Of a DNA stretch of 7,021 nt, positions 1 through 6,436 are shown piece after piece. Location: the NCBI GenBank assembly GCA_003455945.1, contig DMPQ01000361.1, forward strand, positions 1 through 7,021. Reading direction: 5' to 3'. A program made the position numbers and the translations under genes. Positions within the stretch are counted from its first letter, which is position 1. Each line of letters opens with the position of its first letter. The notes under the pieces were generated by a model that did not search any database, was not told where the DNA came from, and was given only the letters and a program-made list of their open reading frames with translations. The stretch comes from Planctomycetaceae bacterium (GTDB lineage Bacteria > Planctomycetota > Planctomycetia > Pirellulales > Pirellulaceae).

Positions 1-75
1 CCCCCCCCGCCGATACGTTCGTAGAGCCCGAATCGGGTATCCTGTCGCCCGTCGCGTCTCGAAACCTGTCGCCTC

Positions 76-80
76 GAGGG
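76..80 (+). promoter_or_regulatory. Ribosome binding site of the prolyl oligopeptidase gene
   Basis: GAGGG lies seven bases before the ATG at 88. It supports the longer start that includes the signal peptide over the internal Met19 codon at 142. Confidence 0.6.
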
Positions 81-87
81 ACTCGCC

Positions 88-2235
88 ATGCGCCGTCGTC
101 TGACGTTCGCTCTGCTGTTTGCCGCCAGTTTCGGTAGTCTCATGAATTCACCTGCCGCTCGCTCTCAGGATCGGCCCGCCGACGTTCCGTCCGACGTTCG
201 GATCACGCCTGATCATGATCCGTTCCTTTGGCTCGAAGAGGTGACCGGCGAAACGGCTCTCGACTGGGTCCGCCAGCGGAACGCGACGACTCAGTCGCAG
301 TTCGATGCCGACCCCGAGTTCGTCAAGCTGCGTGATGATCTGCTCGCCATTCTCGACTCGGATGCCCGCATCCCGTCGGTCGGGAAGGAAGGGGACTTCT
401 ACTACAACTTCTGGCGCGACAAGCAGCATGTCCGAGGCATCTGGCGCCGCACGACGCTCGAGGAGTATCGCAAGGCGGAACCGCAGTGGGAGACGATCCT
501 GGATCTCGACGCGCTCGCCGAGGCGGAACACGAGAACTGGGTCTGGTCCGGCGCCTCGCCCCTTCGCCCGGATCGCGATCGTTGGCTGATCTCGCTCTCG
601 CGCGGCGGAGCCGATGCGACGGTGACTCGCGAATTCGATCTGCCGTCGCGATCGTTCGTCGAAGGAGGGTTCGAGAGGCCGGAAGCGAAGGGCTCGGTCG
701 GCTGGATCGATCGGGATACCGTCTATGTCGCGACCGACTTCGGCGACGGTTCGATGACCGATTCGGGCTACCCTCGACAGGTCAAGCGATGGAAGCGCGG
801 CACGCCGCTCGAAAGCGCCGAACTGGTGCACGAGGGGCTGAAGACCGACATGCGGATCAGCGCCTATCACGACGATTCGCCCGGCTTCGAACGGGACTTC
901 GTCGTGCGGGCCCGCGCGTTCTACGACAACGAGCTGTATCTGATCGCCGACGACGATCGGCTGATCAAGCTCGACCTGCCGAACTCGGCCGAGAAGGAAG
1001 TCTTCCGCGAGTACCTGATGGTCGAGCTGCGCGAGCCGTGGGAAGTCGGCGGAGCGACCTATGCCGCCGGCTCGCTGCTGGTCACCGAGTTCGACGCGTT
1101 CATGGCGGGCGAGCGGAAGTTCGATGTCCTGTTCGAACCAACCGAATCGACGTCGCTCGCCGGCTATTCGCCGACGCTCGATCATCTGATCCTGAACGTG
1201 ATGGAGGACGTCAAGAATCGTCTGTATGTCGTGACGCGCGAAGAGTCGGGCTGGAAGCGCGAGCCGCTGAAGGGGGCTCCGGAGTTCGGCACCGTTCGCG
1301 CGTCGGCGGTCGACAGCGATCACTCGAACGCCTACTGGCTGACGGTGACCGATTACCTGACCCCGACGTCGCTGCAGATGGGTGAGATCGGCGGCGAGCC
1401 CGAGACGCTGAAGACGATGCCCGCCTTCTTCGATGCCGACGGCCTGAAGATCGAGCAGCATTTCGCGACGAGCGCCGACGGAACGCGAGTTCCGTACTTC
1501 CAGGTCGGACGCGAGAACCTGGCGACCGACGGTTCGAATCCGACCCTGCTCTACGGTTACGGCGGCTTCGAGATCTCGCTGACGCCCAGCTACAGCGCGT
1601 CGGTGGGGCGAGCCTGGTTGTCGCAAGGAGGCGTCTATGTCGTCGCAAACATCCGCGGCGGCGGCGAGTACGGTCCGCGCTGGCATCAGGCGGCGCTCAA
1701 GGCCAATCGCCTGAAGGCCTACGAGGACTTCGCGGCGGTCGCCGAGGATCTGGTGAAGCGCGGAGTGACTTCTCCGTCGCGACTCGGAATCCAGGGAGGC
1801 TCGAACGGCGGTCTGCTGGTCGGCAACATGGTCGCTCTGTATCCGAAGCATTTCGCCGCTGCGGTCTGTCAGGTCCCGCTGCTGGACATGTATCGCTACC
1901 ACAAGCTGCTGGCCGGCGCGAGCTGGATGGCGGAGTACGGCAATCCGGATGATCCGTCGCAGTGGGACTTCATCCGGAACTACTCGCCGTATCAGAACAT
2001 CGTGTCGACGACCGAATATCCGGCAGTCCTCTTCACGACGTCGACGCGCGACGATCGCGTCCATCCGGGGCACGCCCGCAAGATGATGGCGCTGATGGAA
2101 GCGCAGGGGCACGACGTGACCTACTACGAGAACATCGAAGGAGGGCACGGCGGCGCCGCGAACAACGCCCAGTCGGCGTACATGCAGGCGCTCGCCTATC
2201 GCTACCTGCAGAAGCGGCTGATGGAGTCGAAGTAG
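88..2235 (+). CDS. Exported prolyl oligopeptidase, S9A family serine peptidase
   Basis: A 715-residue serine peptidase that should cleave short proline-containing peptides after proline. Residues 1-27 look like a signal peptide (Arg-Arg-Arg, then a hydrophobic stretch to about Met19, then Ser-Pro-Ala-Ala-Arg-Ser), so the enzyme is probably periplasmic or exported. The N-terminal part has the S9A opening DPFLWLEEV (about residues 45-53) and a beta-propeller region to about 430. The alpha/beta-hydrolase domain follows, with YGYGGFE (489-495), NIRGGGEYG (521-529) and the nucleophile motif GGSNGG with Ser572. The triad is completed by Asp655 in DDRV and His687 in GGHGG. Trp613 lies 41 residues after the nucleophile, exactly as Trp595 does after Ser554 in porcine prolyl oligopeptidase, where it stacks on the substrate proline; Arg657 matches Arg643. 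This favours true prolyl specificity. The start at 88 is supported by GAGGG seven bases upstream; Met19 is an alternative start but would remove the signal peptide. The gene appears monocistronic, with a terminator directly downstream. Confidence 0.93.
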   Translation: MRRRLTFALLFAASFGSLMNSPAARSQDRPADVPSDVRITPDHDPFLWLEEVTGETALDWVRQRNATTQSQFDADPEFVKLRDDLLAILDSDARIPSVGKEGDFYYNFWRDKQHVRGIWRRTTLEEYRKAEPQWETILDLDALAEAEHENWVWSGASPLRPDRDRWLISLSRGGADATVTREFDLPSRSFVEGGFERPEAKGSVGWIDRDTVYVATDFGDGSMTDSGYPRQVKRWKRGTPLESAELVHEGLKTDMRISAYHDDSPGFERDFVVRARAFYDNELYLIADDDRLIKLDLPNSAEKEVFREYLMVELREPWEVGGATYAAGSLLVTEFDAFMAGERKFDVLFEPTESTSLAGYSPTLDHLILNVMEDVKNRLYVVTREESGWKREPLKGAPEFGTVRASAVDSDHSNAYWLTVTDYLTPTSLQMGEIGGEPETLKTMPAFFDADGLKIEQHFATSADGTRVPYFQVGRENLATDGSNPTLLYGYGGFEISLTPSYSASVGRAWLSQGGVYVVANIRGGGEYGPRWHQAALKANRLKAYEDFAAVAEDLVKRGVTSPSRLGIQGGSNGGLLVGNMVALYPKHFAAAVCQVPLLDMYRYHKLLAGASWMAEYGNPDDPSQWDFIRNYSPYQNIVSTTEYPAVLFTTSTRDDRVHPGHARKMMALMEAQGHDVTYYENIEGGHGGAANNAQSAYMQALAYRYLQKRLMESK

Positions 2236-2291
2236 CCTGACGAGCGCGGCGCCGCGCGAACGACGCGGACCGCAGCATCGATGACGGAATC

Positions 2292-2325
2292 AGGGGAGGC
2301 CTCGGCAAGGGGCTTCCCCTTTTTT
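2292..2325 (+). terminator. Rho-independent terminator of the peptidase gene
   Basis: AGGGGAGGCC (2292-2301) pairs with GGCTTCCCCT (2311-2320) as a 10-bp stem containing one G-U pair, closed by a 9-base loop. A run of six T (2320-2325) follows directly. It sits 56 bases after the peptidase stop. Read on the other strand the hairpin has no trailing T run, so it should serve only the plus-strand gene and not the convergent PLP-enzyme unit. Confidence 0.88.
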
Positions 2326-2406
2326 CGTGCGCTGTGCTTCTCGCGTCGAATCGGCGCGCGTCGCGACAGGCTGAGGAGGCGGGCGCCGGACCGACTCGGC
2401 CGCCGC

Positions 2407-3567
2407 TCAGATCTTGCGGAGCGCCTGGTCGAGATCGTCCCGCAGATCCTCGAATGCCTCGAGCCCGACGCTCAGCCGGACGAGCGAATCGCGAATGCCG
2501 TGCTTCAGTCGATCGGCTCGGTCGTAGCTGGCATGGGACATCGAAGCCGGCTGTTCGATCAGACTCTCGACCGCCCCCAGGCTGACCGCGAGCTGGAAGA
2601 GCTCGGTCCCTTCGACCACGCGCTTCGCCGCCGCGAAGTCCCCCGCGACCTCGAAGCTGATCATCGCTCCGTAGCCGCCATCCATCTGCCGCGTCGCGAT
2701 GTCGTGCCCCGGATGCTGCGGCAGTCCCGGATAGAGCGTCCGTTCGATGCGCGGATGCGACGCCAGGAACTCGGCCAGACGCTGCGCGGTCCGACACTGT
2801 TCGCGCACGCGCAGTTCGAGCGTCTTGATGCCTCGCTGGATCAGATACGAGTCCCAAGGCCCGAGCACGTTGCCGACCGCGTTCTGCAGGTAATGCAGCC
2901 GCCGGTGCAGTTCGGGATCGCGCACGACCAGTATCCCGCCGAGGGCGTCGCTGTGCCCTCCCAGATACTTCGTCGCGGAGTGCATGACGATGTCCGCGCC
3001 GAGTTCGAGCGGACGAGTCAGCACGGGCGAAGCGAAGGTGTTGTCGACGCCGACGAGCATCCCGTGCTGATGAGCCCAAGCGACGCAGGGGGCCAGATCG
3101 GTGATCGAGAGGAGCGGATTGCCGGGGGATTCGAGCCAGAGGAGCTTCGTTTCGGGACGGCGCGCCGCTTCGAGCGCCTCGGGCGACCGCGTGTCGGCGA
3201 GCGTGACCGAGATCCCGGACGAGACGAGCACCTTGTGGAGCAGCCGATACGTGCCGCCGTAGATGTCGGTCCCGGCGATGACGTGATCCCCATGCTTCAG
3301 CAGGAGCATCGCGCCGTGAGTCGCAGCCATCCCGGAGGCATAAGCGAGAGCCCCGCAGCCCCCTTCGAGCGACGCGACGGTCGTCTCGAGACGCTGGCGA
3401 GTCGGCGTGCCGGTTCGCGAGTAGTCGAACTCCGACGGCTCGCCCGCTCCCGGCAGGACGAAGGTCGATGCGACATGGATCGGAGGGACGATGGCTCCGG
3501 TCGCCGGATCGCGCTCGTTTCCGACATGGATCGCGCGGGTCCGAAAGGCATGTCGCTCGCCACTCAT
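2407..3567 (-). CDS. Trans-sulfuration PLP enzyme (cystathionine gamma-synthase or cystathionine lyase type)
   Basis: A 386-residue member of the Cys/Met-metabolism PLP-dependent family (fold type I), the same length as E. coli MetB. It would be a cytoplasmic homotetramer acting on cystathionine or an activated homoserine plus cysteine. Visible cofactor-site residues are Tyr49 and Arg51 in YSRTGTPT, Gly79-Met80 in ASGMAA, Tyr103, Asp175 in VDNTFAS (binds the pyridine nitrogen), Ser197 and Thr199, the Schiff-base Lys200 in HSATKYLGGHSD, and Arg364 near the C terminus (substrate carboxylate). All are offset by only 2-3 residues from the E. coli MetB positions. The family subtypes (gamma-synthase, gamma-lyase, beta-lyase, methionine gamma-lyase) cannot be told apart reliably by eye. 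Because the gene just upstream is a good gamma-synthase candidate, a lyase role is attractive here but is inference. The start at 3567 has only a weak GAAAG (3579-3575) upstream. It is probably cotranscribed with the upstream paralogue, 49 bp away. Confidence 0.92.
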   Translation of the reverse strand: MSGERHAFRTRAIHVGNERDPATGAIVPPIHVASTFVLPGAGEPSEFDYSRTGTPTRQRLETTVASLEGGCGALAYASGMAATHGAMLLLKHGDHVIAGTDIYGGTYRLLHKVLVSSGISVTLADTRSPEALEAARRPETKLLWLESPGNPLLSITDLAPCVAWAHQHGMLVGVDNTFASPVLTRPLELGADIVMHSATKYLGGHSDALGGILVVRDPELHRRLHYLQNAVGNVLGPWDSYLIQRGIKTLELRVREQCRTAQRLAEFLASHPRIERTLYPGLPQHPGHDIATRQMDGGYGAMISFEVAGDFAAAKRVVEGTELFQLAVSLGAVESLIEQPASMSHASYDRADRLKHGIRDSLVRLSVGLEAFEDLRDDLDQALRKI

Positions 3568-3616
3568 CAGATCGCTTTCGTTGAGGTCGGGGGCGCGTTC
3601 GATCGATCTCGACGCG

Positions 3617-4852
3617 TCAGCCTTGCAGAGCCTGCGCCAGGTCGTCGATCAGGTCCTGAGTATCTTCGATGCCGCACGCCAGACGGATCATGTTGTCGGG
3701 GATGCCGAATCGCTTGCGATCCTCGACCGGCACCTCGAAGTAGCTCATCACCAGCGGTTGTTCGATCAGCGATTCGACGCCGCCGAGACTCGGAGCGATC
3801 CGCGCGATGCGGGCTCGATCGACGACGTCGGCCGTCGCGCGCCAATCGGCATCCTTGACCATGAAGGTGATCAGGCCGCCGAACCCTCGCATCTGCCGCT
3901 TCGCGAGTTCGTGCCCCGGATGAGTCGGCAGTCCCGGATAGAGGACCTTCTCGACGCGCGGATGGTTCGCCAGGAACTCGGCGACCGCCTGGCCGTTGCG
4001 GTTGTGCCGCTCCATCCGCAGCTCGAACGTCTTGAGACCCCGTTCGAGCAGGTAGAGATTGTGGGCCGAGTTGATGCCGCCGAGGATGCCGCGCAGCTTG
4101 CGGACCTCCTGAAGCTTGGCGGCGGAGCCGATGATGGCGCCGGCGAGCAGGTCGTTGTGGCCCCCGAGATACTTGGTCGCGGAGTGCAGGACGTAATCGA
4201 CTCCGAACGCGAGCGGCCGCAGGTTGTACGGCGTCGCGAGCGTCGCATCGATCAGCGTGTCGACGCCATGCTTCCGCCCGAGGCCGGCAAAGCGTTCGAG
4301 ATCGACGACGCTCAGATGCGGATTGGTCGGCGATTCCGAGACGAGCAGCTTGGTCTTCGGCCCGATCGCCCGCTCCATCGCGTCGTAGTCGCAAGCGCGG
4401 ACCTGATGCGTCACGACGCCGTAGCGCGACAGATGCTTGGTGCAGAACTCGCGGCTCCGGTGATAACACTCGTCGAAGAAGACGACCTCGTCTCCGGCGC
4501 TCAGCTTCGCCATCAGCAAGCCGACGATCGCCGCCATGCCGCTGGCGTAGACGATCGCCTCCTCGCCTCCTTCGAGCGCCGCGAGCTTCTTCTCGACCGC
4601 CCACTCGTTCGGACTTCCGTAGCGGCCGTACTCGCCGCGCCGCTCCTTGTTCCGGATGTAGTCGATCACCGCCTGGGTGTTCGCGAACGAATAGGTCGAC
4701 GCGCAGACGATCGGATCGGTCAGCGAATGCGTCGGCTTCTGACGATCCTCGCCCGCATGAACCGCGAGGGTCGAGAGGTTGCCGGGGAAGGTGCAGGGAG
4801 CGGTACCGGACGAGTCGGAATCGGAGGGGCCGTTCGACGGAGCGGAAGTCAT
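3617..4852 (-). CDS. Cystathionine gamma-synthase, plant-like type
   Basis: A 411-residue PLP enzyme of the Cys/Met-metabolism family, predicted to join cysteine to an activated homoserine to give cystathionine, the entry step of methionine synthesis. Key residues are Tyr75 and Arg77 in YGRYGSPN, Gly105-Met106 in ASGMAA, Tyr130, Asp202 in DATLATP, Lys227 in HSATKYLGGHND, and Arg390. From memory, several segments resemble plant cystathionine gamma-synthase more than E. coli MetB: YGRYG-P, SESPTNP, HELAKRQMRGFGG and the tail with IAPSLGGVESLIEQP, MSY and FGIPDNMIR. The long N-terminal regulatory extension of the plant enzyme is absent. I chose the ATG at 4852 because family homology starts about 25 residues later (LSTLAVHAGEDRQ) and GGTGGAG lies 10 bases upstream. 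The frame stays open to 5113, but that extension is Arg/Ser-rich and looks like noncoding GC-rich sequence. It is the first gene of a two-gene unit with the paralogue at 3567-2407. The substrate (O-succinyl-, O-acetyl- or O-phosphohomoserine) cannot be read from sequence alone. Confidence 0.92.
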   Translation of the reverse strand: MTSAPSNGPSDSDSSGTAPCTFPGNLSTLAVHAGEDRQKPTHSLTDPIVCASTYSFANTQAVIDYIRNKERRGEYGRYGSPNEWAVEKKLAALEGGEEAIVYASGMAAIVGLLMAKLSAGDEVVFFDECYHRSREFCTKHLSRYGVVTHQVRACDYDAMERAIGPKTKLLVSESPTNPHLSVVDLERFAGLGRKHGVDTLIDATLATPYNLRPLAFGVDYVLHSATKYLGGHNDLLAGAIIGSAAKLQEVRKLRGILGGINSAHNLYLLERGLKTFELRMERHNRNGQAVAEFLANHPRVEKVLYPGLPTHPGHELAKRQMRGFGGLITFMVKDADWRATADVVDRARIARIAPSLGGVESLIEQPLVMSYFEVPVEDRKRFGIPDNMIRLACGIEDTQDLIDDLAQALQG

Positions 4853-4862
4853 GAGCGAAGAA

Positions 4863-4880
4863 CTCCACCGCAGTTGCGGT
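4863..4880 (-). promoter_or_regulatory. Ribosome binding site with adjoining small hairpin before the plant-like cystathionine gamma-synthase gene
   Basis: On the minus strand, ACCGCA and TGCGGT (4880-4875 and 4872-4867) form a short hairpin. It is followed at once by the Shine-Dalgarno-like GGTGGAG (4869-4863), whose first three bases lie in the 3' arm. The spacer to the ATG at 4852 is 10 bases. The site supports the chosen start. The hairpin could reduce ribosome access, but it is short and may have no role. Confidence 0.4.
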
Positions 4881-4927
4881 AAGGACGGGAAGCGGGTCGA
4901 GCGGCGTGACGAGCGGGACGAAGGAGT

Positions 4928-4975
4928 AACGCCGAGCCGCGCTGACACCGAACCGCTCTGACGCCGAGCCGCAGC
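4928..4975. repeat. Three tandem 16-bp repeats in the presumed methionine-gene leader
   Basis: Three adjacent 16-base units start at 4928, 4944 and 4960. Units 1 and 3 share the 12-base core ACGCCGAGCCGC exactly; unit 2 has ACACCGAACCGC, two changes. They lie 76-123 bases upstream of the minus-strand ATG at 4852, within the probable promoter or leader of the PLP-enzyme unit. An operator array, a leader RNA element or a neutral tandem duplication would all fit. Confidence 0.65.
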
Positions 4976-4981
4976 GTCAGA
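4957..4981 (-). promoter_or_regulatory. Hairpin in the leader of the PLP-enzyme unit
   Basis: TCTGACGC (4957-4964) and GCGTCAGA (4974-4981) are perfect inverted repeats, giving an 8-bp stem with a 9-base loop on either strand. The structure overlaps the third 16-bp repeat and lies about 105-130 bases before the cystathionine gamma-synthase start. There is no T run after it in the minus direction, so it is not a simple intrinsic terminator. I do not recognise any known SAM riboswitch core around it. Confidence 0.4.
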
Positions 4982-5063
4982 CGGATCGCGAGCGGGATCG
5001 AACGGCCGGTGAGCCGATGCCGAGAGGCCGGCAGCGTCGCGCGAACGGTCTCCGGCCGGTACG

Positions 5064-5079
5064 GTCGACTCGAGTCGAC
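5064..5079. repeat. 16-bp perfect palindrome GTCGACTCGAGTCGAC
   Basis: A perfect 16-base palindrome that overlaps a second one, CGAGTCGACTCG (5071-5082). The half-site GTCGACTC occurs at 5064-5071, 5074-5081 and again at 5130-5137. It sits about 215 bases upstream of the plant-like cystathionine gamma-synthase start and about 485 bases upstream of the DUF4126 start. A dimeric repressor or activator site would look like this, but no protein is identified. Confidence 0.45.
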
Positions 5080-5322
5080 TCGAAGCGGAATGGACCGTCG
5101 CGATCGGCCGCACGGAACTCGACCGGTGGGTCGACTCCGGACGGCTCTGCTCGGCATGCCCCTCGACCGGCGACTCCGGCTTTCGGAGCGGCCTCGGACG
5201 GACGTTGCGAGCGACGACGCGGAAGGCTCTTTAGCAGTGGAGGCTGCAAGCGGCCGCAAATCCCTGGAACCGAATCGACTCGCCAAGCATCGCCCGGCGG
5301 CGACGAATCCCTGTTGCGGAAA

Positions 5323-5368
5323 CGGAGCCGATCGGGTGCGATGCCGTACGAGCCGAAACTCGGCTCCG
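5323..5368. repeat. Mutually exclusive inverted repeats
   Basis: TCGGCTCCG (5360-5368) can pair with CGGAGCCGA (5323-5331) as a 9-bp perfect stem with a 28-base loop. Its first seven bases can instead pair with GAGCCGA (5350-5356) as a tight 7-bp hairpin with a 3-base loop. The two structures compete for the same strand. The site is about 200 bases upstream of the DUF4126 start. Confidence 0.4.
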
Positions 5369-5549
5369 CGACGTCGCTCATCCTAGATGCCGCTCGGGTC
5401 GGCAACAAGCGACCGCCGAGTCGCCCGGCGCGGAAGGGGCACCTGGCGAACCGGACGGCGACTCGGGAACGCGTCGTCGTTCGTTCGAGCTTCCGCGATC
5501 GTCAGACTCGACCGACCTCGCCGACCGGGCTCGGCGGTCCATGTGCGAC

Positions 5550-5554
5550 AGGAG
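5550..5554 (+). promoter_or_regulatory. Ribosome binding site of the DUF4126 gene
   Basis: AGGAG lies nine bases before the ATG at 5564. It fixes the start at MSDIDLLQL, where the hydrophobic family sequence begins, and argues against the in-frame upstream ATG at 5387. Confidence 0.75.
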
Positions 5555-5563
5555 ACGTTTCGG

Positions 5564-6205
5564 ATGTCCGATATCGATCTGCTGCAGTTGGCCACCATGC
5601 TTGGTCTGGGGATCGGGCTGTCGGCGGCCTGCGGCTTTCGGATCTTCCTGCCGATGCTCGCCTTCGGCTCGGCCGCCAAGGCGGGGCTCTATTCGGTGTC
5701 GGAAGGCTGGGAGTGGCTCGCGAGCTGGCCGGCGATCATCGTGCTCGCCGTCGCGACGACGGTCGAGATCGGGGCGTACTTCGTTCCGTGGATCGACAAC
5801 GCGCTCGACAGCATCGGCACGGTCGCGGCCGTACTCGCCGGGACCGCGCTGATGGCGGCGATGCTCACCGAACTCGATCCGATGTGGCAGTGGTCGCTCG
5901 CCGCGATCGCCGGAGGGGGATCGGCCGGAACGATCAAGGGAGGAATGGGGCTGACGCGAGCCGCTTCGACCGCGACGACCGGAGGGATGGCGAACCCGCT
6001 CGTCTCGCTCGTCGAGCTGATGATGAGCGGCCTGATGAGTCTGCTCGCGCTGGTCCTGCCGATCGTCGCCGGCATCGTCGCGATCCTGATCGTCGTCGTG
6101 ATGCTCCGAATCGTCTGGAAGCTCGCGGCACGTCTCGGATCGCTGCGACGCGGTCGTCGCGAAACAGGAAAGGCGATCGAACCGCGAACGAGCGACATCG
6201 GCTGA
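5564..6205 (+). CDS. DUF4126 integral membrane protein
   Basis: A 213-residue hydrophobic protein that I assign to the DUF4126 family of unknown function. Its opening, with GLGIGLSAACGFRIFLP (14-30), matches the family's usual start. A second family-like segment, with Lys125 and Arg132 followed by STATTGGMANP and a Glu-containing segment (to about 151), lies between the hydrophobic stretches. Hydrophobic segments are at about 8-33, 54-76, 86-103 and 148-185, with a re-entrant or weakly hydrophobic piece near 108-123. The C-terminal tail (186-213) is strongly basic, so it is probably cytoplasmic. No catalytic motif is seen and I assign no activity. The AGGAG site fixes the start; the open frame extends upstream to 5387, but that part is Arg-rich and unlike the family. 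It is followed on the same strand by ndk, 231 bp away, too far to argue for an operon. Confidence 0.85.
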   Translation: MSDIDLLQLATMLGLGIGLSAACGFRIFLPMLAFGSAAKAGLYSVSEGWEWLASWPAIIVLAVATTVEIGAYFVPWIDNALDSIGTVAAVLAGTALMAAMLTELDPMWQWSLAAIAGGGSAGTIKGGMGLTRAASTATTGGMANPLVSLVELMMSGLMSLLALVLPIVAGIVAILIVVVMLRIVWKLAARLGSLRRGRRETGKAIEPRTSDIG

Positions 6206-6436
6206 GCAGGGCGCGAGCTGCGAACGACTCGTGCGCCGGAGTCGGGGAACGAGAAAGAGTCGTGAATTCCGCGGTCGGACCGCCGGAACGCGACGCGAGG
6301 GACCTACCGGATTCGGCAGGGTCAAGTCATACTCGACCGCTTGAATTCGCCTCTTTCTTCGGCGACCGGGCGGCCCGCGGACGGCCGCGGCCTCGGTCCC
6401 GCGAGTTCCCTCAGTCCACGAAAGTAGATCGCTGCC
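6206..6436 (+). other. 231-bp gap between the DUF4126 gene and ndk
   Basis: No gene is seen here. A hairpin, TTCC-GCGGT with ACCGC-C-GGAA (6267-6288, 3-base loop, one bulged C), lies 61 bases after the DUF4126 stop but has no T tract. CATACT at 6328-6333 could be a -10 element for ndk, but no -35 match is spaced properly. The stretch 6370-6392 is almost pure G and C, with the inverted pair GCGGCC/GGCCGC (6370-6375, 6383-6388). Confidence 0.35.

Larger units (their letters stand above)
4853..5563. other. 711-bp divergent intergenic region without a convincing gene
   Basis: This region separates the minus-strand PLP-enzyme unit from the plus-strand DUF4126 gene and must hold the promoters of both. 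Open frames cross it on both strands, but their translations are dominated by Arg, Ser, Pro and Gly, match no family I know and lack good ribosome binding sites, so I call none. No clear sigma70 -35/-10 pair is visible, which is common in DNA this GC-rich. It contains the 16-bp tandem repeats, the leader hairpin, a 16-bp palindrome at 5064-5079 and competing stems at 5323-5368. The slightly AT-richer patch near 5226-5236 (CTCTTTAGCAG) might be part of a promoter but has no correctly spaced partner. Confidence 0.6.

Noticed and set aside
1..87. The C8 run at the window's start and the direct repeat CCTGTCGCC (41-49, 66-74) before the peptidase gene
   Set aside because: A single homopolymer at the cut edge and a short repeat in TCG-rich DNA are not enough to call a regulatory element; TATCCT at 38-43 has no matching -35 box.
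148..2148. A 666-codon open frame on the minus strand across the prolyl oligopeptidase gene
   Set aside because: It is antisense to a gene with intact family motifs. Its translation is rich in Arg, Asp and Ile runs with no recognisable domain, as expected from GC-rich third positions.
2281..3858. A 525-codon open frame on the plus strand opposite the downstream PLP enzyme
   Set aside because: It is the antisense shadow of a clear PLP enzyme; the translation is Arg/Glu-rich without domain features, and its start lies at the edge of the peptidase terminator.
3491..4882. A 463-codon open frame on the plus strand opposite the plant-like cystathionine gamma-synthase
   Set aside because: It is another antisense shadow of a well-supported gene, with no family motif.
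4853..5100. A SAM riboswitch upstream of the methionine-type genes
   Set aside because: I looked on the minus strand for the SAM-I core and for other known SAM or SAH riboswitch sequences and recognised none; only the local hairpins and repeats are reported.
4853..5113. N-terminal extension of the plant-like cystathionine gamma-synthase to an ATG at 5113
   Set aside because: The added 87 residues are Arg/Ser-rich and unlike any transit or regulatory domain I know. They also cover the repeats and hairpin, and a ribosome binding site supports the ATG at 4852.
5387..5563. N-terminal extension of the DUF4126 protein to an ATG at 5387
   Set aside because: The 59 added residues are Arg-rich and precede the usual family start; the good AGGAG site at 5550-5554 supports the ATG at 5564.
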